Below, piece by piece: positions 27,435 to 35,401 of a stretch of 61,535 bases of DNA (positions are counted from its first letter, which is position 1; each line of letters starts with the position of its first letter). Source of the stretch: CAZXVW01 sp964644025 (lineage in GTDB: Bacteria > Acidobacteriota > Terriglobia > Bryobacterales > Bryobacteraceae); NCBI GenBank assembly GCA_964644025.1, contig CAZXVW010000003.1:1-61535 (forward strand), read 5' to 3'. Made by a program: the position numbers and the translations under genes. Under the pieces are notes generated by a model. That model was not told the DNA's origin and ran no database searches. It was given only the letters and a program-made list of their open reading frames with translations.

Positions 27435-30400
27435 CTATTCGATCACCACCAGCAGGTCTTTCGGCTCAACGTGCTGGCCGACATAAGCCAGCAACTGGAC
27501 CACCTTGCCGCTCACGGGGGCATAAATAGTAGACTGCATCTTCATGGCTTCCATGACCAGCAGCCGGTCGCCTTTTTTCACCGTCTGGTTCGGTTCCACG
27601 GCGATGCTGGTCACCGCCCCGGGGATGGGCGCGCCGACGTGTCCGGGGTGGCTCGGGTCCGCCTTGACACTCGGTGGAGCCTTGATTTCAAGAGCCTTGT
27701 CGCGGACGGTGACGGCCCGGGGCTGTCCGTTCAGTTCGAAGAACACCGTCCGCGTTCCGTCCTCGTGCGGATCACTCACCGTGAGGTACTTGATGATGAG
27801 CGTCTTGCCCGGCTCCAGTTCCACGGTGACCTCCTCGCCCTGCCTCATCCCGTAAAAGAACTGCTGCGTCGGCAGCACTTCGAGATCGCCATACTTGCGC
27901 CGGGCGGCGGCGAACTTCAGAAAGACCTCCGGGTAGAGCAGGTAGCTGAGCAGGTCGGGGCGGCGGGCAGTGGCGCCGAGACGCTTTTCGAGCTCCTCGG
28001 ATTTTTTCTCCAGGTCGGCGGGCTTCAGGCGGGCGCCCGGCCGTCCCCGCATCGGCTTCTTCCCTCCCAGCACGATTCTCTGGATCCTCCGCGGCCAGCC
28101 GCCCGGCGGCACGCCCAGCGAGCCCAGGAACATGTCAATGACGGAGTTAGGGAGCGTGAGGCCATGGTTGGGCCCCAGCCGCTCAAGCTCGGCGACACTC
28201 ATCCCATGGCTGACCAGGAACAGTGCCAGGTCGCCGACCACCTTGCTGGAGGGCGTCACTTTCACGATGTCGCCAAAAGCGAGGTTTACCTCGGCGTAGG
28301 TCCGGGCGATTTCCGGCCAGCGGTCGCCGAGGCCCATGGCGTCGGCTCGCGCCTTCAGGTTCGTATACTGTCCGCCGGGCATCTCGTGCAGGTAAACTTC
28401 GGCGGTGCCCGACTTCGGGGCGGCGTCAAAGGGGGCGTACCATTGCCGCACCACCTCCCAGTAGTCAGCGCACCGGTTCAGCATAGCGATGTCCAGATCC
28501 GTTTGTCGGCTCGTATTGGCCAGCGCGGCCACCAGCGAGTTGAGATTCGGCTGGCTCGTAGCGCCGCTCAAGGGTCCGATGGCCGCGTCGGCCACGTCCA
28601 CGCCCGCTTCGCTTGCCTTGAGGATCGAGGCCGCGTTCACGCCGCTGGTGTCATGGGTATGGAAATGGACGGGCAAGCTGGTCTCCTGACGGAGCGCCTT
28701 CACGAGCTGGAAGGCCGCATAAGGTTTGCACAGCCCGGCCATGTCCTTGATGGCGAGAATGTGCGCCCCCATCCGCTCGAGTTCCTTGGCCATCGTCACG
28801 TAGTAGGCGAGCGGATACTTGTCGCGTTTCGGATCCAGGATGTCGCCGGTATAGCAGATGGCCGCCTCGCAGACCTTGCCGGTCTTGCGAACCGCCTCCA
28901 TGGCCACTCGCATGTTCGGCAGATAGTTGAGCGAGTCGAAGATCCGGAAGATGTCGATGCCCAGCGCTGCGGCCTCATAGATGAACTCCCGGACGACGTT
29001 GTCCGGGTAGGCGGTATAGCCGACCGCGTTGGAGGCGCGCAGCAGCATCTGGAAACAAATATTCGGGATCTCCTTGCGGAGCTCGGCCAGCCGGCGCCAC
29101 GGATCTTCCAGCAGGAAGCGCATGGAGGCATCGAAGGTGGCCCCGCCCCACATCTCCAGGCTGTAGAGATGAGGCATTCGGTGGGCGACAAAATTCGCGA
29201 TCCGGAGCATGTCATAGGTTCGCAGGCGGGTCGCCATCAGGGACTGGTGCGCATCGCGCAAACTGGTGTCGGTAAACAGCAATTGCTTCTGCGAGCGCGT
29301 CCACGCGGCGAAGCGCTCCGGACCCATCTCTTCCAGAAGCTGGCGGGTGCCCGCCGGCGGCGCGCCGGGCGCGCGTTTCGGGACCGGAGCCGGACGGAGC
29401 GCCTCAGGCGGCTTCTTGCCCGCCATCTCGGGATTGCCATTGACCACCACGTCGCCGAGGTAGGTCAGCAGGCGGGTGGCGCGGTCGCGCCGCGCCGTGA
29501 AGCGGAACAACCCCGGGGTTTCGTCCAGGAAGGAAGTGGTGACTTCCCCGGCCTGGAATTTCGGATGATTGACCACGTTCTCCAGGAACGGGATGTTCGT
29601 TCGCACACCGCGAATGCGGAACTCGCGCAGCGCGCGGTCCATCCGGTCGCACGCGTGCACGAAGTCGCGCGCCCAGGCCGTCACTTTCACCAGCAGCGAA
29701 TCGTAGTAGGGGGTAATCACCGCCCCGCCGTAAGCCGAGGCCCCGTCGAGGCGGATGCCGAAACCGGCCGGCGAGCGATAGGTGTGGAGGCGGCCGTAAT
29801 CGGGAATGAAATTGTTGGCCGGGTCCTCAGTGGTCACGCGGCACTGGAGCGCGTAACCGTGAATCGGGATCTCCTCCTCCCGGGGCAGTTGCAGTTCGTC
29901 GTCATGCAGGCTGTGCCCCTGCGCGATCTGGATCTGGCAGCGGACGAGATCGACACCCGTGACTTCCTCGGTCACCGTATGCTCGACCTGGATGCGGGGA
30001 TTGACCTCCATGAAATACCATTCGCCGGTGTCCGCATCCATGAGAAACTCGACCGTTCCGGCGCTCCAGTAGCCCGCCGCGCGGCTGATGCGCACGGCGG
30101 CTTCGGCCAGTTCCCGGGCCACGGCCCGATCCAGCCCCACTGCCGGAGCCACCTCAATGACCTTCTGGTGCCGCCGCTGCACACTGCAGTCCCTCTCGTG
30201 GAGATGGATGATGTTGCCGTGCCGGTCGCCGAGGATCTGGACTTCCAGGTGCCGGGCGCGGCGGATGAAGCGTTCGAAGAAGACCGCGTCGTTACCAAAC
30301 GCCGACCCGGCCTCCTGACGCGCCTCGGCCAGCAGCGCCTGGAAATCGCGAGCACGCTCCACGACTCTCATCCCCCGGCCGCCGCCGCCGAAGGCGGCCT

Positions 30401-30872
30401 TGATGATGAGCGGGAAGCCGATTTTCCGGGCGGCCCTCTCGGCGGCCTGGCGCCCGGAAACGGGCTTCTCCAGGCCGGGAATTACGGGCACGCCGGCCTT
30501 CCGCGCCAGGCGGCGGGCCGCGGTTTTATCGCCCAGAAGCGTCAGGATCTGCGCGTCCGGACCGATGAAAGTGATCCCGGCCTTCTCGCACGCCCGCGGC
30601 AGGGCGGGGTTCTCAGCCAGAAAGCCATATCCGGGATGGATGGCGTCGACTCCCTTCTCCCGGGCCAGCGTGATGATCTCGTCCACGTCCATGTAGGCTT
30701 CCACCGGCCCCTTCCCCTCGCCGATCTGGTAAGCCTCATCGGCCTTGAACCGGTGCAGACTCAGACGGTCCTCTTTCGAATAGACAGCCACCGTCCGTAA
30801 TCCCAGCTCATTGGCCGCCCGCAGGATGCGGATGGCGATCTCACCCCGATTCGCTGCCAGCAGTTTCCGCAT
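27435..30872 (-). CDS. pyc: Pyruvate carboxylase
   Basis: Single-chain biotin enzyme (1145 residues) that converts pyruvate to oxaloacetate. Order: biotin carboxylase (LLAANRGEIAIRILRAANELG, ATP-grasp AAFGGGGRGMRVVE, residues 1-450), carboxyltransferase (about 530-810, TDTSLRDAHQSLMATRLRTYDM, metal site HFHTHDTSG), PYC/OADA linker, and a C-terminal biotinyl domain with the lysine in VMEAMKMQS. Full length. Replenishes the TCA cycle. The upstream region carries the shared 11-mer at 30949-30959. Confidence 0.96.
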   Translation of the reverse strand: MRKLLAANRGEIAIRILRAANELGLRTVAVYSKEDRLSLHRFKADEAYQIGEGKGPVEAYMDVDEIITLAREKGVDAIHPGYGFLAENPALPRACEKAGITFIGPDAQILTLLGDKTAARRLARKAGVPVIPGLEKPVSGRQAAERAARKIGFPLIIKAAFGGGGRGMRVVERARDFQALLAEARQEAGSAFGNDAVFFERFIRRARHLEVQILGDRHGNIIHLHERDCSVQRRHQKVIEVAPAVGLDRAVARELAEAAVRISRAAGYWSAGTVEFLMDADTGEWYFMEVNPRIQVEHTVTEEVTGVDLVRCQIQIAQGHSLHDDELQLPREEEIPIHGYALQCRVTTEDPANNFIPDYGRLHTYRSPAGFGIRLDGASAYGGAVITPYYDSLLVKVTAWARDFVHACDRMDRALREFRIRGVRTNIPFLENVVNHPKFQAGEVTTSFLDETPGLFRFTARRDRATRLLTYLGDVVVNGNPEMAGKKPPEALRPAPVPKRAPGAPPAGTRQLLEEMGPERFAAWTRSQKQLLFTDTSLRDAHQSLMATRLRTYDMLRIANFVAHRMPHLYSLEMWGGATFDASMRFLLEDPWRRLAELRKEIPNICFQMLLRASNAVGYTAYPDNVVREFIYEAAALGIDIFRIFDSLNYLPNMRVAMEAVRKTGKVCEAAICYTGDILDPKRDKYPLAYYVTMAKELERMGAHILAIKDMAGLCKPYAAFQLVKALRQETSLPVHFHTHDTSGVNAASILKASEAGVDVADAAIGPLSGATSQPNLNSLVAALANTSRQTDLDIAMLNRCADYWEVVRQWYAPFDAAPKSGTAEVYLHEMPGGQYTNLKARADAMGLGDRWPEIARTYAEVNLAFGDIVKVTPSSKVVGDLALFLVSHGMSVAELERLGPNHGLTLPNSVIDMFLGSLGVPPGGWPRRIQRIVLGGKKPMRGRPGARLKPADLEKKSEELEKRLGATARRPDLLSYLLYPEVFLKFAAARRKYGDLEVLPTQQFFYGMRQGEEVTVELEPGKTLIIKYLTVSDPHEDGTRTVFFELNGQPRAVTVRDKALEIKAPPSVKADPSHPGHVGAPIPGAVTSIAVEPNQTVKKGDRLLVMEAMKMQSTIYAPVSGKVVQLLAYVGQHVEPKDLLVVIE

Positions 30873-30948
30873 AATTGCCTCTGTTTCGCACCTCCCCGAT
30901 GACGCCGGGCCCGCCGCTACTCGCGCAAGTCACAGCGTAGCATGGAAC

Positions 30949-30959
30949 ATATTGTGCCA
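30949..30959 (-). promoter_or_regulatory. Shared 11-mer TGGCACAATAT upstream of pyc
   Basis: Identical to the element at 25453-25463 and in the same orientation relative to the downstream gene. As TG-G-CACAAT it could act as an extended -10, giving a leader of about 70 nt. It lies in the 116-bp divergent gap with the DUF4097 gene. Confidence 0.3.
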
Positions 30960-30988
30960 ATTTGCGTAGTGGATGGGTGAGGTGATGT

Positions 30989-31921
30989 ATGCGAGCCGAT
31001 TTCGGTAAAGTCGTGCCGCTCGCGGCGGTACTCGTTCTCGCCGGCTGCGACATCGAGCAGCTCACCGGTTCAGCCCGGTTCAAGGAGGATTTCCATTACA
31101 ACTACAGGCTCAAACCTGGAGGGCGGTTGTCGGTGGAGAACCTCAACGGCTCCATCGCGGTTCACTCCTGGGACCAGGACGAGGTGGAGATCACCGGTAC
31201 AAAATATGCTTCGAGCCAGGCGCTGCTGGACGCCTTGAAAATCGACGTGGCGGCGACGGATGACTTCATACAGATCCGCACTGTGCGGCCTTCCGGCCGG
31301 CGCGGTAACATGGGGGCCAAGTTCGTCATTCGCGTACCCGGCCGCGTGGAACTGAACCGGATCACCAGTTCCAACGGTTCGATAGATGTGGAAGGGATCG
31401 AGGGCGGGGCCCGCTTGAGGACCTCCAACGGGAAAATCCGGGTTGCAGATCTGAAAGGCGACCTCGAGGTCAGCACTTCCAATGGCAGCGTGACCCTGGC
31501 GAACACTCGGGGCAGCGCGGTCATCAAGACCTCAAACGGCAGTATCAGGACCGATGGCGTCCACGGCCATTTCGAGGCCCACACCTCCAACGGAAGCATC
31601 CGCGCGCAGATTTTCGGCGACGGAGACGGCCGGCCCATCGAAATCCACACCTCGAACGGAAGCATCGATCTCACCTTGATGGAGCAGCCTAGCGCGGACG
31701 TAATCGTCACCTCGAGCAATTCCATGATCACGGTGCACGCGCCGGCGTCGCTGGCGGCTCAGCTCAAGGCCGAGACCACGAACGCACCCGTGCACACAGA
31801 CTTCGAGGTGACCATCAAAGGAAGCCAGAAGAAGACACGCCTGGAAGGAACCATTAACGGCGGCGGGCCGCTCATCAGGCTGGAGACATCCAACGGAAGC
31901 ATCCGGCTGCTGAAGCTCTAA
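30989..31921 (+). CDS. DUF4097-type beta-repeat lipoprotein
   Basis: 310 residues with a lipobox LAGC (Cys20). The body holds at least six copies of a roughly 20-residue repeat centred on T/S-S-N-G-x-I: SSNGSIDVEG, TSNGKIRVAD, TSNGSVTLAN, TSNGSIRTDG, TSNGSIRAQI, TSNGSIDLTL. A last copy closes the C-terminus. This fits a beta-helix like the DUF4097/adhesin-like family. Function unknown; envelope location inferred. Its final 4 bp overlap the convergent kinase gene. Confidence 0.83.
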   Translation: MRADFGKVVPLAAVLVLAGCDIEQLTGSARFKEDFHYNYRLKPGGRLSVENLNGSIAVHSWDQDEVEITGTKYASSQALLDALKIDVAATDDFIQIRTVRPSGRRGNMGAKFVIRVPGRVELNRITSSNGSIDVEGIEGGARLRTSNGKIRVADLKGDLEVSTSNGSVTLANTRGSAVIKTSNGSIRTDGVHGHFEAHTSNGSIRAQIFGDGDGRPIEIHTSNGSIDLTLMEQPSADVIVTSSNSMITVHAPASLAAQLKAETTNAPVHTDFEVTIKGSQKKTRLEGTINGGGPLIRLETSNGSIRLLKL

Positions 31922-32691
31922 GCACCGGCGACGGCGGCGCGCCGGTCGAGAAGTGGAAGGTAGACACGGAAAACGCTGCCCCGCCCTTCCTCGCTTTCTA
32001 CTTCGACGCGCCCCTGGTGCTTGCTGACAATGCCGGCGACGACCGTGAGGCCGAGGCCGCTGCCGGCAGCCGGTTTTCGGGCCGTATAGTAAGGCTCGAA
32101 GATTCGTTCCCGGTCCGCGGCCGGTATCCCGCAGCCGGTATCCGTCACGGCCACCACCAGGCGCGGGGCCTGATCCTGTCCCGGCGCCGGCTCTTCCATC
32201 CAGGTAGCGAAGGTCAGCGTGCCGCCCTGCGGCATCGACTCCCGCGCATTCAGGGCTAAGTTCAAGATCACCTGGTACAACTGTTCCGGATCCCCGAGCG
32301 TCACCGCGCGGGGCGCTTCCAGCCTCTCGACGATGCGGATGTTACCGTTGGTGGTCGGGCGCAGCAGGCGCGCGATCTCGCCGATGATTTCGTGGAGATC
32401 CACCGGAACCTTATGCCCCCCGCCACGCCGCGCCAGGCTCTGCAACTTCCCGGCGATGGCGGCGGCGTGCTCAGCCGCCTTGAGGATCGCCGTGGCCGAC
32501 TCGTGAGTGTCCGTGCCCGGCGCGGCTGCGGCCTCCAGCAGCGACGCATGCCCGGAAATCGCCGTCAAGAGGTTGTTGAAATCATGCGCCAGACCACCGA
32601 CAAGCAGGCGCAGAGCCTTGAGTTCGGCTTCCTGACGCTGGAGTTCGGCCGCGGGATTCTGGGGCTGGGCTGTCGGCTGGGAAGACGGCAC
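31918..32691 (-). CDS. Soluble sensor histidine kinase lacking an input domain
   Basis: 257 residues. The phosphoacceptor His36 lies in GGLAHDFNNLLTAISGH, an NtrB/hybrid-kinase-like H-box. The ATPase domain has NLALNARESM (N-box), VTDTGCGIP (G1) and GSGLGLTVV (G2). The N-terminal 25 residues are Gln/Pro-rich; there is no membrane segment or PAS domain. Its response regulator is not adjacent, so input and output are unknown. Convergent overlap of 4 bp with the DUF4097 gene. Confidence 0.88.
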   Translation of the reverse strand: MPSSQPTAQPQNPAAELQRQEAELKALRLLVGGLAHDFNNLLTAISGHASLLEAAAAPGTDTHESATAILKAAEHAAAIAGKLQSLARRGGGHKVPVDLHEIIGEIARLLRPTTNGNIRIVERLEAPRAVTLGDPEQLYQVILNLALNARESMPQGGTLTFATWMEEPAPGQDQAPRLVVAVTDTGCGIPAADRERIFEPYYTARKPAAGSGLGLTVVAGIVSKHQGRVEVESEEGRGSVFRVYLPLLDRRAAVAGA

Positions 32692-32800
32692 TTTAGAACA
32701 TTATACGGCGAAAATGTCGAACTCTGACCTGATTTTGCGCCAGCGGGGCCTTCTGCTGGCGGCCGGGCGGACGAGGATTTGCCGTCGTCGTGAAAACTCC

Positions 32801-32829
32801 TTGACAGGCACGGGAAACTCTGAGGCAAT
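32801..32829 (+). promoter_or_regulatory. Promoter of the ADC-like gene, predicting a leaderless mRNA
   Basis: Perfect -35 TTGACA (32801-32806), a 17-nt spacer and a weak -10 GGCAAT (32824-32829) with TGA before it (extended -10). The predicted start of transcription, about 32836, coincides with the second ATG (32836), which opens the Tat signal. This favours 32836 over the ATG at 32830. Confidence 0.5.
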
Positions 32830-32835
32830 ATGTGC

Positions 32836-33735
32836 ATGGCCGTGCTAAGAAGAGACTTTATCAGCGCGCTGGCCGGAAGCATGGGAGCGCTTTCGGCGGG
32901 AGCGGGAGTTCAGGCGGCGCCTGCCGGCCGCAATTTCCAGTTTGATCCGCGGCGTCAATACCAGATGCCGGCGCACTTCGGAGAACGATTCCGGGGGCAA
33001 AGCTCGGCCAGATACCTGGACGTTACGACGATGGGCGTGAGCTATCTGACCGACCCGGACAAACTGATCCAGTACCTGCCGGCGCCGTTCGAGGTGGGCG
33101 CGGAAGCGCGCATCACCGTCCACTACGGGATGAACCGCGAGGTCGAGTGGCTGGCGGGAGCTGGCTACAATCTGCTGGGAGTCGACGCCCAGGTAAGGTT
33201 CAACGGAAAGGTTGACCAGCTTGAAGGGGGCTACTGCCTGGTTCTGTGGGAAAACGAAACGGATCCGATTCTCACCGGGCGCGAACTGCAGGGGATTCCG
33301 AAGATCTACGCCGACATCGAAGACCACACGGTGATCCGGGGCGTCTGGCGTGCGACGGCCAGCCATCGGGGCCACAAGATCGTGGACATGACGATTCACG
33401 ATCTCCAGCCGCTTTCCGCTGAAGAGGTTGCAGAGGCCAGACGTTCGCTGGCCGCTTCCAACTGGATGGCCTGGAAGTACATTCCGAACACGGGCCGGCC
33501 GGGGGCGGCGGTAAGCCACGCCACCGTATTTCCGGTGAGTTCGAGTCCGAAACAAATTTGGCTGGGAAAGGGTGAGGTGGAGTGGCAACGCCTGACGTGG
33601 GAACAGAACCCGACACAGGCGCATATTGTCAACGCTCTCAAGGAGCTTCCCATCCTGGAATACGGACCGGCGTTTGTAAGCAAGGGCAGCACCAACCTTT
33701 CGGTTCCCGGGAGACCGGTCCGGCAGATTCGCTGA
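32836..33735 (+). CDS. Tat-exported acetoacetate-decarboxylase-family protein
   Basis: 299 residues from ATG 32836. A Tat signal (LRRDFISALAGSMGALSAGAG, ending near residue 28) precedes an acetoacetate-decarboxylase fold: DPDKLIQYLPAPFE, GGYCLVLWENETDP and GRELQGIPKIYAD. Lys156 sits where the Schiff-base lysine of ADC lies and Glu150 is in the usual GRE motif, so the active site looks intact. ADC proper is cytoplasmic, so export is unusual. Followed 7 bp later by an exported aldo/keto reductase, probably in one operon. Confidence 0.82.
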   Translation: MAVLRRDFISALAGSMGALSAGAGVQAAPAGRNFQFDPRRQYQMPAHFGERFRGQSSARYLDVTTMGVSYLTDPDKLIQYLPAPFEVGAEARITVHYGMNREVEWLAGAGYNLLGVDAQVRFNGKVDQLEGGYCLVLWENETDPILTGRELQGIPKIYADIEDHTVIRGVWRATASHRGHKIVDMTIHDLQPLSAEEVAEARRSLAASNWMAWKYIPNTGRPGAAVSHATVFPVSSSPKQIWLGKGEVEWQRLTWEQNPTQAHIVNALKELPILEYGPAFVSKGSTNLSVPGRPVRQIR

Positions 33736-33742
33736 GGAGACG

Positions 33743-34831
33743 ATGACGATGGGGAAAACGAAAGGGTGCAGTGAAGTGCACCGCCGGAAGTTTCTCAAAA
33801 CAGGGATGCGAGCGGGACTGGGAGCGGCAATGCTGGGAGCAAGCGCTTTGCAGGCGCCGGCACGGGAGCCGGTGAAGAAGATCACACCCGGCGACAGCAT
33901 CCCCGCGCGGGAGTTCGGAAAGACGGGCCACCGGCTTCCGGTACTGGCCTACGGCGGCTCGGCGATGGTCGAGAAGTGGGCGCAAGCTTACGGCCCCCAG
34001 CTTCCCTTCGACCAGCGGGTGACAATGGTCCGTCACGCCTACGAGGCGGGCGTGCGCTATTTCGACACCTCCCGGAATTACGGCGAGAGCGAATCCATCC
34101 TGGGCGAGGCGCTGCGGGACGTTCGCGACAACATCTATCTCGCCACCAAAGTCGGGGTCAAGGCAAGCGATGACGGCTTGCTCGGGCCTGGCCAGATTCG
34201 CACCAGCCTGGAGGAGTCGCTCAAGACACTGAAGACCGATTATGTGGACTGCGCGCAGCTACACGGGCCCGTGTTCGAATACATGGGCCATGACGCAGCC
34301 ATGCGGATCTACGAAGAACTGGCGAAGCTGCGTGACGAGAAATTGACCCGGTTCATCGGGGTGACGGGTCACAATGACTTCAAAACGATGTACCGGCTGA
34401 TCGACACGGACGGATTCGACCAGGCGCTGATCGCCTATGGTTACTTTCCCAAGGGGATGGACACGATACTCTCGCATGCCAACCTGCAGTGGCGCGAGAT
34501 GTGCCTGAACCGGGCTCAGGAACTCGGCATGGGAGTGCTGGCGATGAAGACGATGGGGTCGTTCGTCTTTGGCTATCGCGCTGGCAGCCTCGTGCCGGGT
34601 TTCGGCCAGGCCCGGCTGGCGGCTCTGCGGCAGGCCGCCTTGCGCTGGGTGCTGAGCGACGGCCGCGTGGCGCTGCTGTTAGTGGGAGTTTCCCGACCCG
34701 CCGAGATTGACCAGAACGTGAGGACCTTGCAAGGCGATCTCACTCTCACCGCCCAGGACCGCAAGGTGCTGGCCGAATTCTCGGTTCGGGCTTTGCAGAG
34801 CGAGGCCATCAAGGCGATGAAGGTCACCTAG
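33743..34831 (+). CDS. Tat-exported aldo/keto reductase
   Basis: 362 residues; ATG 33743 (or 33749) behind GAGGAGACG. Tat signal HRRKFLKTGMRAGLGAAMLG, then a (beta/alpha)8 AKR: Asp and Tyr of the catalytic tetrad in YFDTSRNYGESESILGEAL, Lys in LATKVGVKA, His in CAQLHGP. Many acidobacterial members of this family carry a Tat signal. Reduces or oxidises carbonyls, substrate unknown. Coupled to the ADC-like gene. Confidence 0.9.
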   Translation: MTMGKTKGCSEVHRRKFLKTGMRAGLGAAMLGASALQAPAREPVKKITPGDSIPAREFGKTGHRLPVLAYGGSAMVEKWAQAYGPQLPFDQRVTMVRHAYEAGVRYFDTSRNYGESESILGEALRDVRDNIYLATKVGVKASDDGLLGPGQIRTSLEESLKTLKTDYVDCAQLHGPVFEYMGHDAAMRIYEELAKLRDEKLTRFIGVTGHNDFKTMYRLIDTDGFDQALIAYGYFPKGMDTILSHANLQWREMCLNRAQELGMGVLAMKTMGSFVFGYRAGSLVPGFGQARLAALRQAALRWVLSDGRVALLLVGVSRPAEIDQNVRTLQGDLTLTAQDRKVLAEFSVRALQSEAIKAMKVT

Positions 34832-34978
34832 CTTCCGGGGTCCGCGGCCTTGCTGGAGAATCGCCCCTGCCATTGCAGGACCGCGGCGGCACGGACATTC
34901 TGGTGACTCGTGCGGGCACTGACGAGGTCCTGCAGCGCGCCGCCGGCGAAACTGGTAGACTTCTGTGCTGCGCATGTG

Positions 34979-35401
34979 ATGGGAGAGTACACTGACCGCA
35001 TCGTTCTTACCGTTTGCCTGCTCAGCGTGCTCGGCGTGGGCTTGTCGTTGCTCGATCAGTGGTTCTGGTTCGGCGTTGTCAACTGGCTTCTGATCACGGC
35101 TGGTCTGGGATTGGGTTACGGCCGCCAAAGCCGGCACAAACCGGTTCTCCTCGGTCTGATGGCCATTCTTCTGGGTTACACGCTGCTGTTCGTTGCGCTG
35201 GTCTGGAGTCACAACCCGCAAGGCAGCCTCAGGCTGGTGCTTGGCTTCCCCGCTGCCACCGCGCTGTTCATCTATGGGATCTGGCCGTTCGGGGTGGTCG
35301 CCAGCATTCTCTACGCGGTGGTTTTCGACCGCTTCGTGTTGTCCAAGGACAAGCTGGAGAAGGTGCTTGCCGAATTGAGCCGCCAGCGGGAGAAGGCGTA
35401 G
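34979..35401 (+). CDS. Small four-helix membrane protein preceding the symporter
   Basis: 140 residues from ATG 34979; a longer in-frame start at 34910 gives a polar N-terminus that does not fit. Four hydrophobic segments (IVLTVCLLSVLGVGLSLL, WFGVVNWLLITAGLGLGYG, PVLLGLMAILLGYTLLFVALV, ATALFIYGIWPFGVVASILYAV) are followed by a charged tail. Stop and the symporter GTG overlap (TAGTG). Small membrane proteins commonly accompany SSS transporters, so an accessory role is inferred. Confidence 0.75.
   Translation: MGEYTDRIVLTVCLLSVLGVGLSLLDQWFWFGVVNWLLITAGLGLGYGRQSRHKPVLLGLMAILLGYTLLFVALVWSHNPQGSLRLVLGFPAATALFIYGIWPFGVVASILYAVVFDRFVLSKDKLEKVLAELSRQREKA

Noticed and set aside
27399..30800. Open frame of more than 1100 codons on the plus strand
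   Set aside because: It lies antisense to pyruvate carboxylase; stop-free antisense frames are common at this GC content and the translation is low-complexity without any domain.
31360..31910. Repetitive DNA suggesting a tandem repeat or CRISPR-like array
   Set aside because: The periodicity is that of the protein repeat; the DNA copies differ in synonymous positions and spacers are coding.
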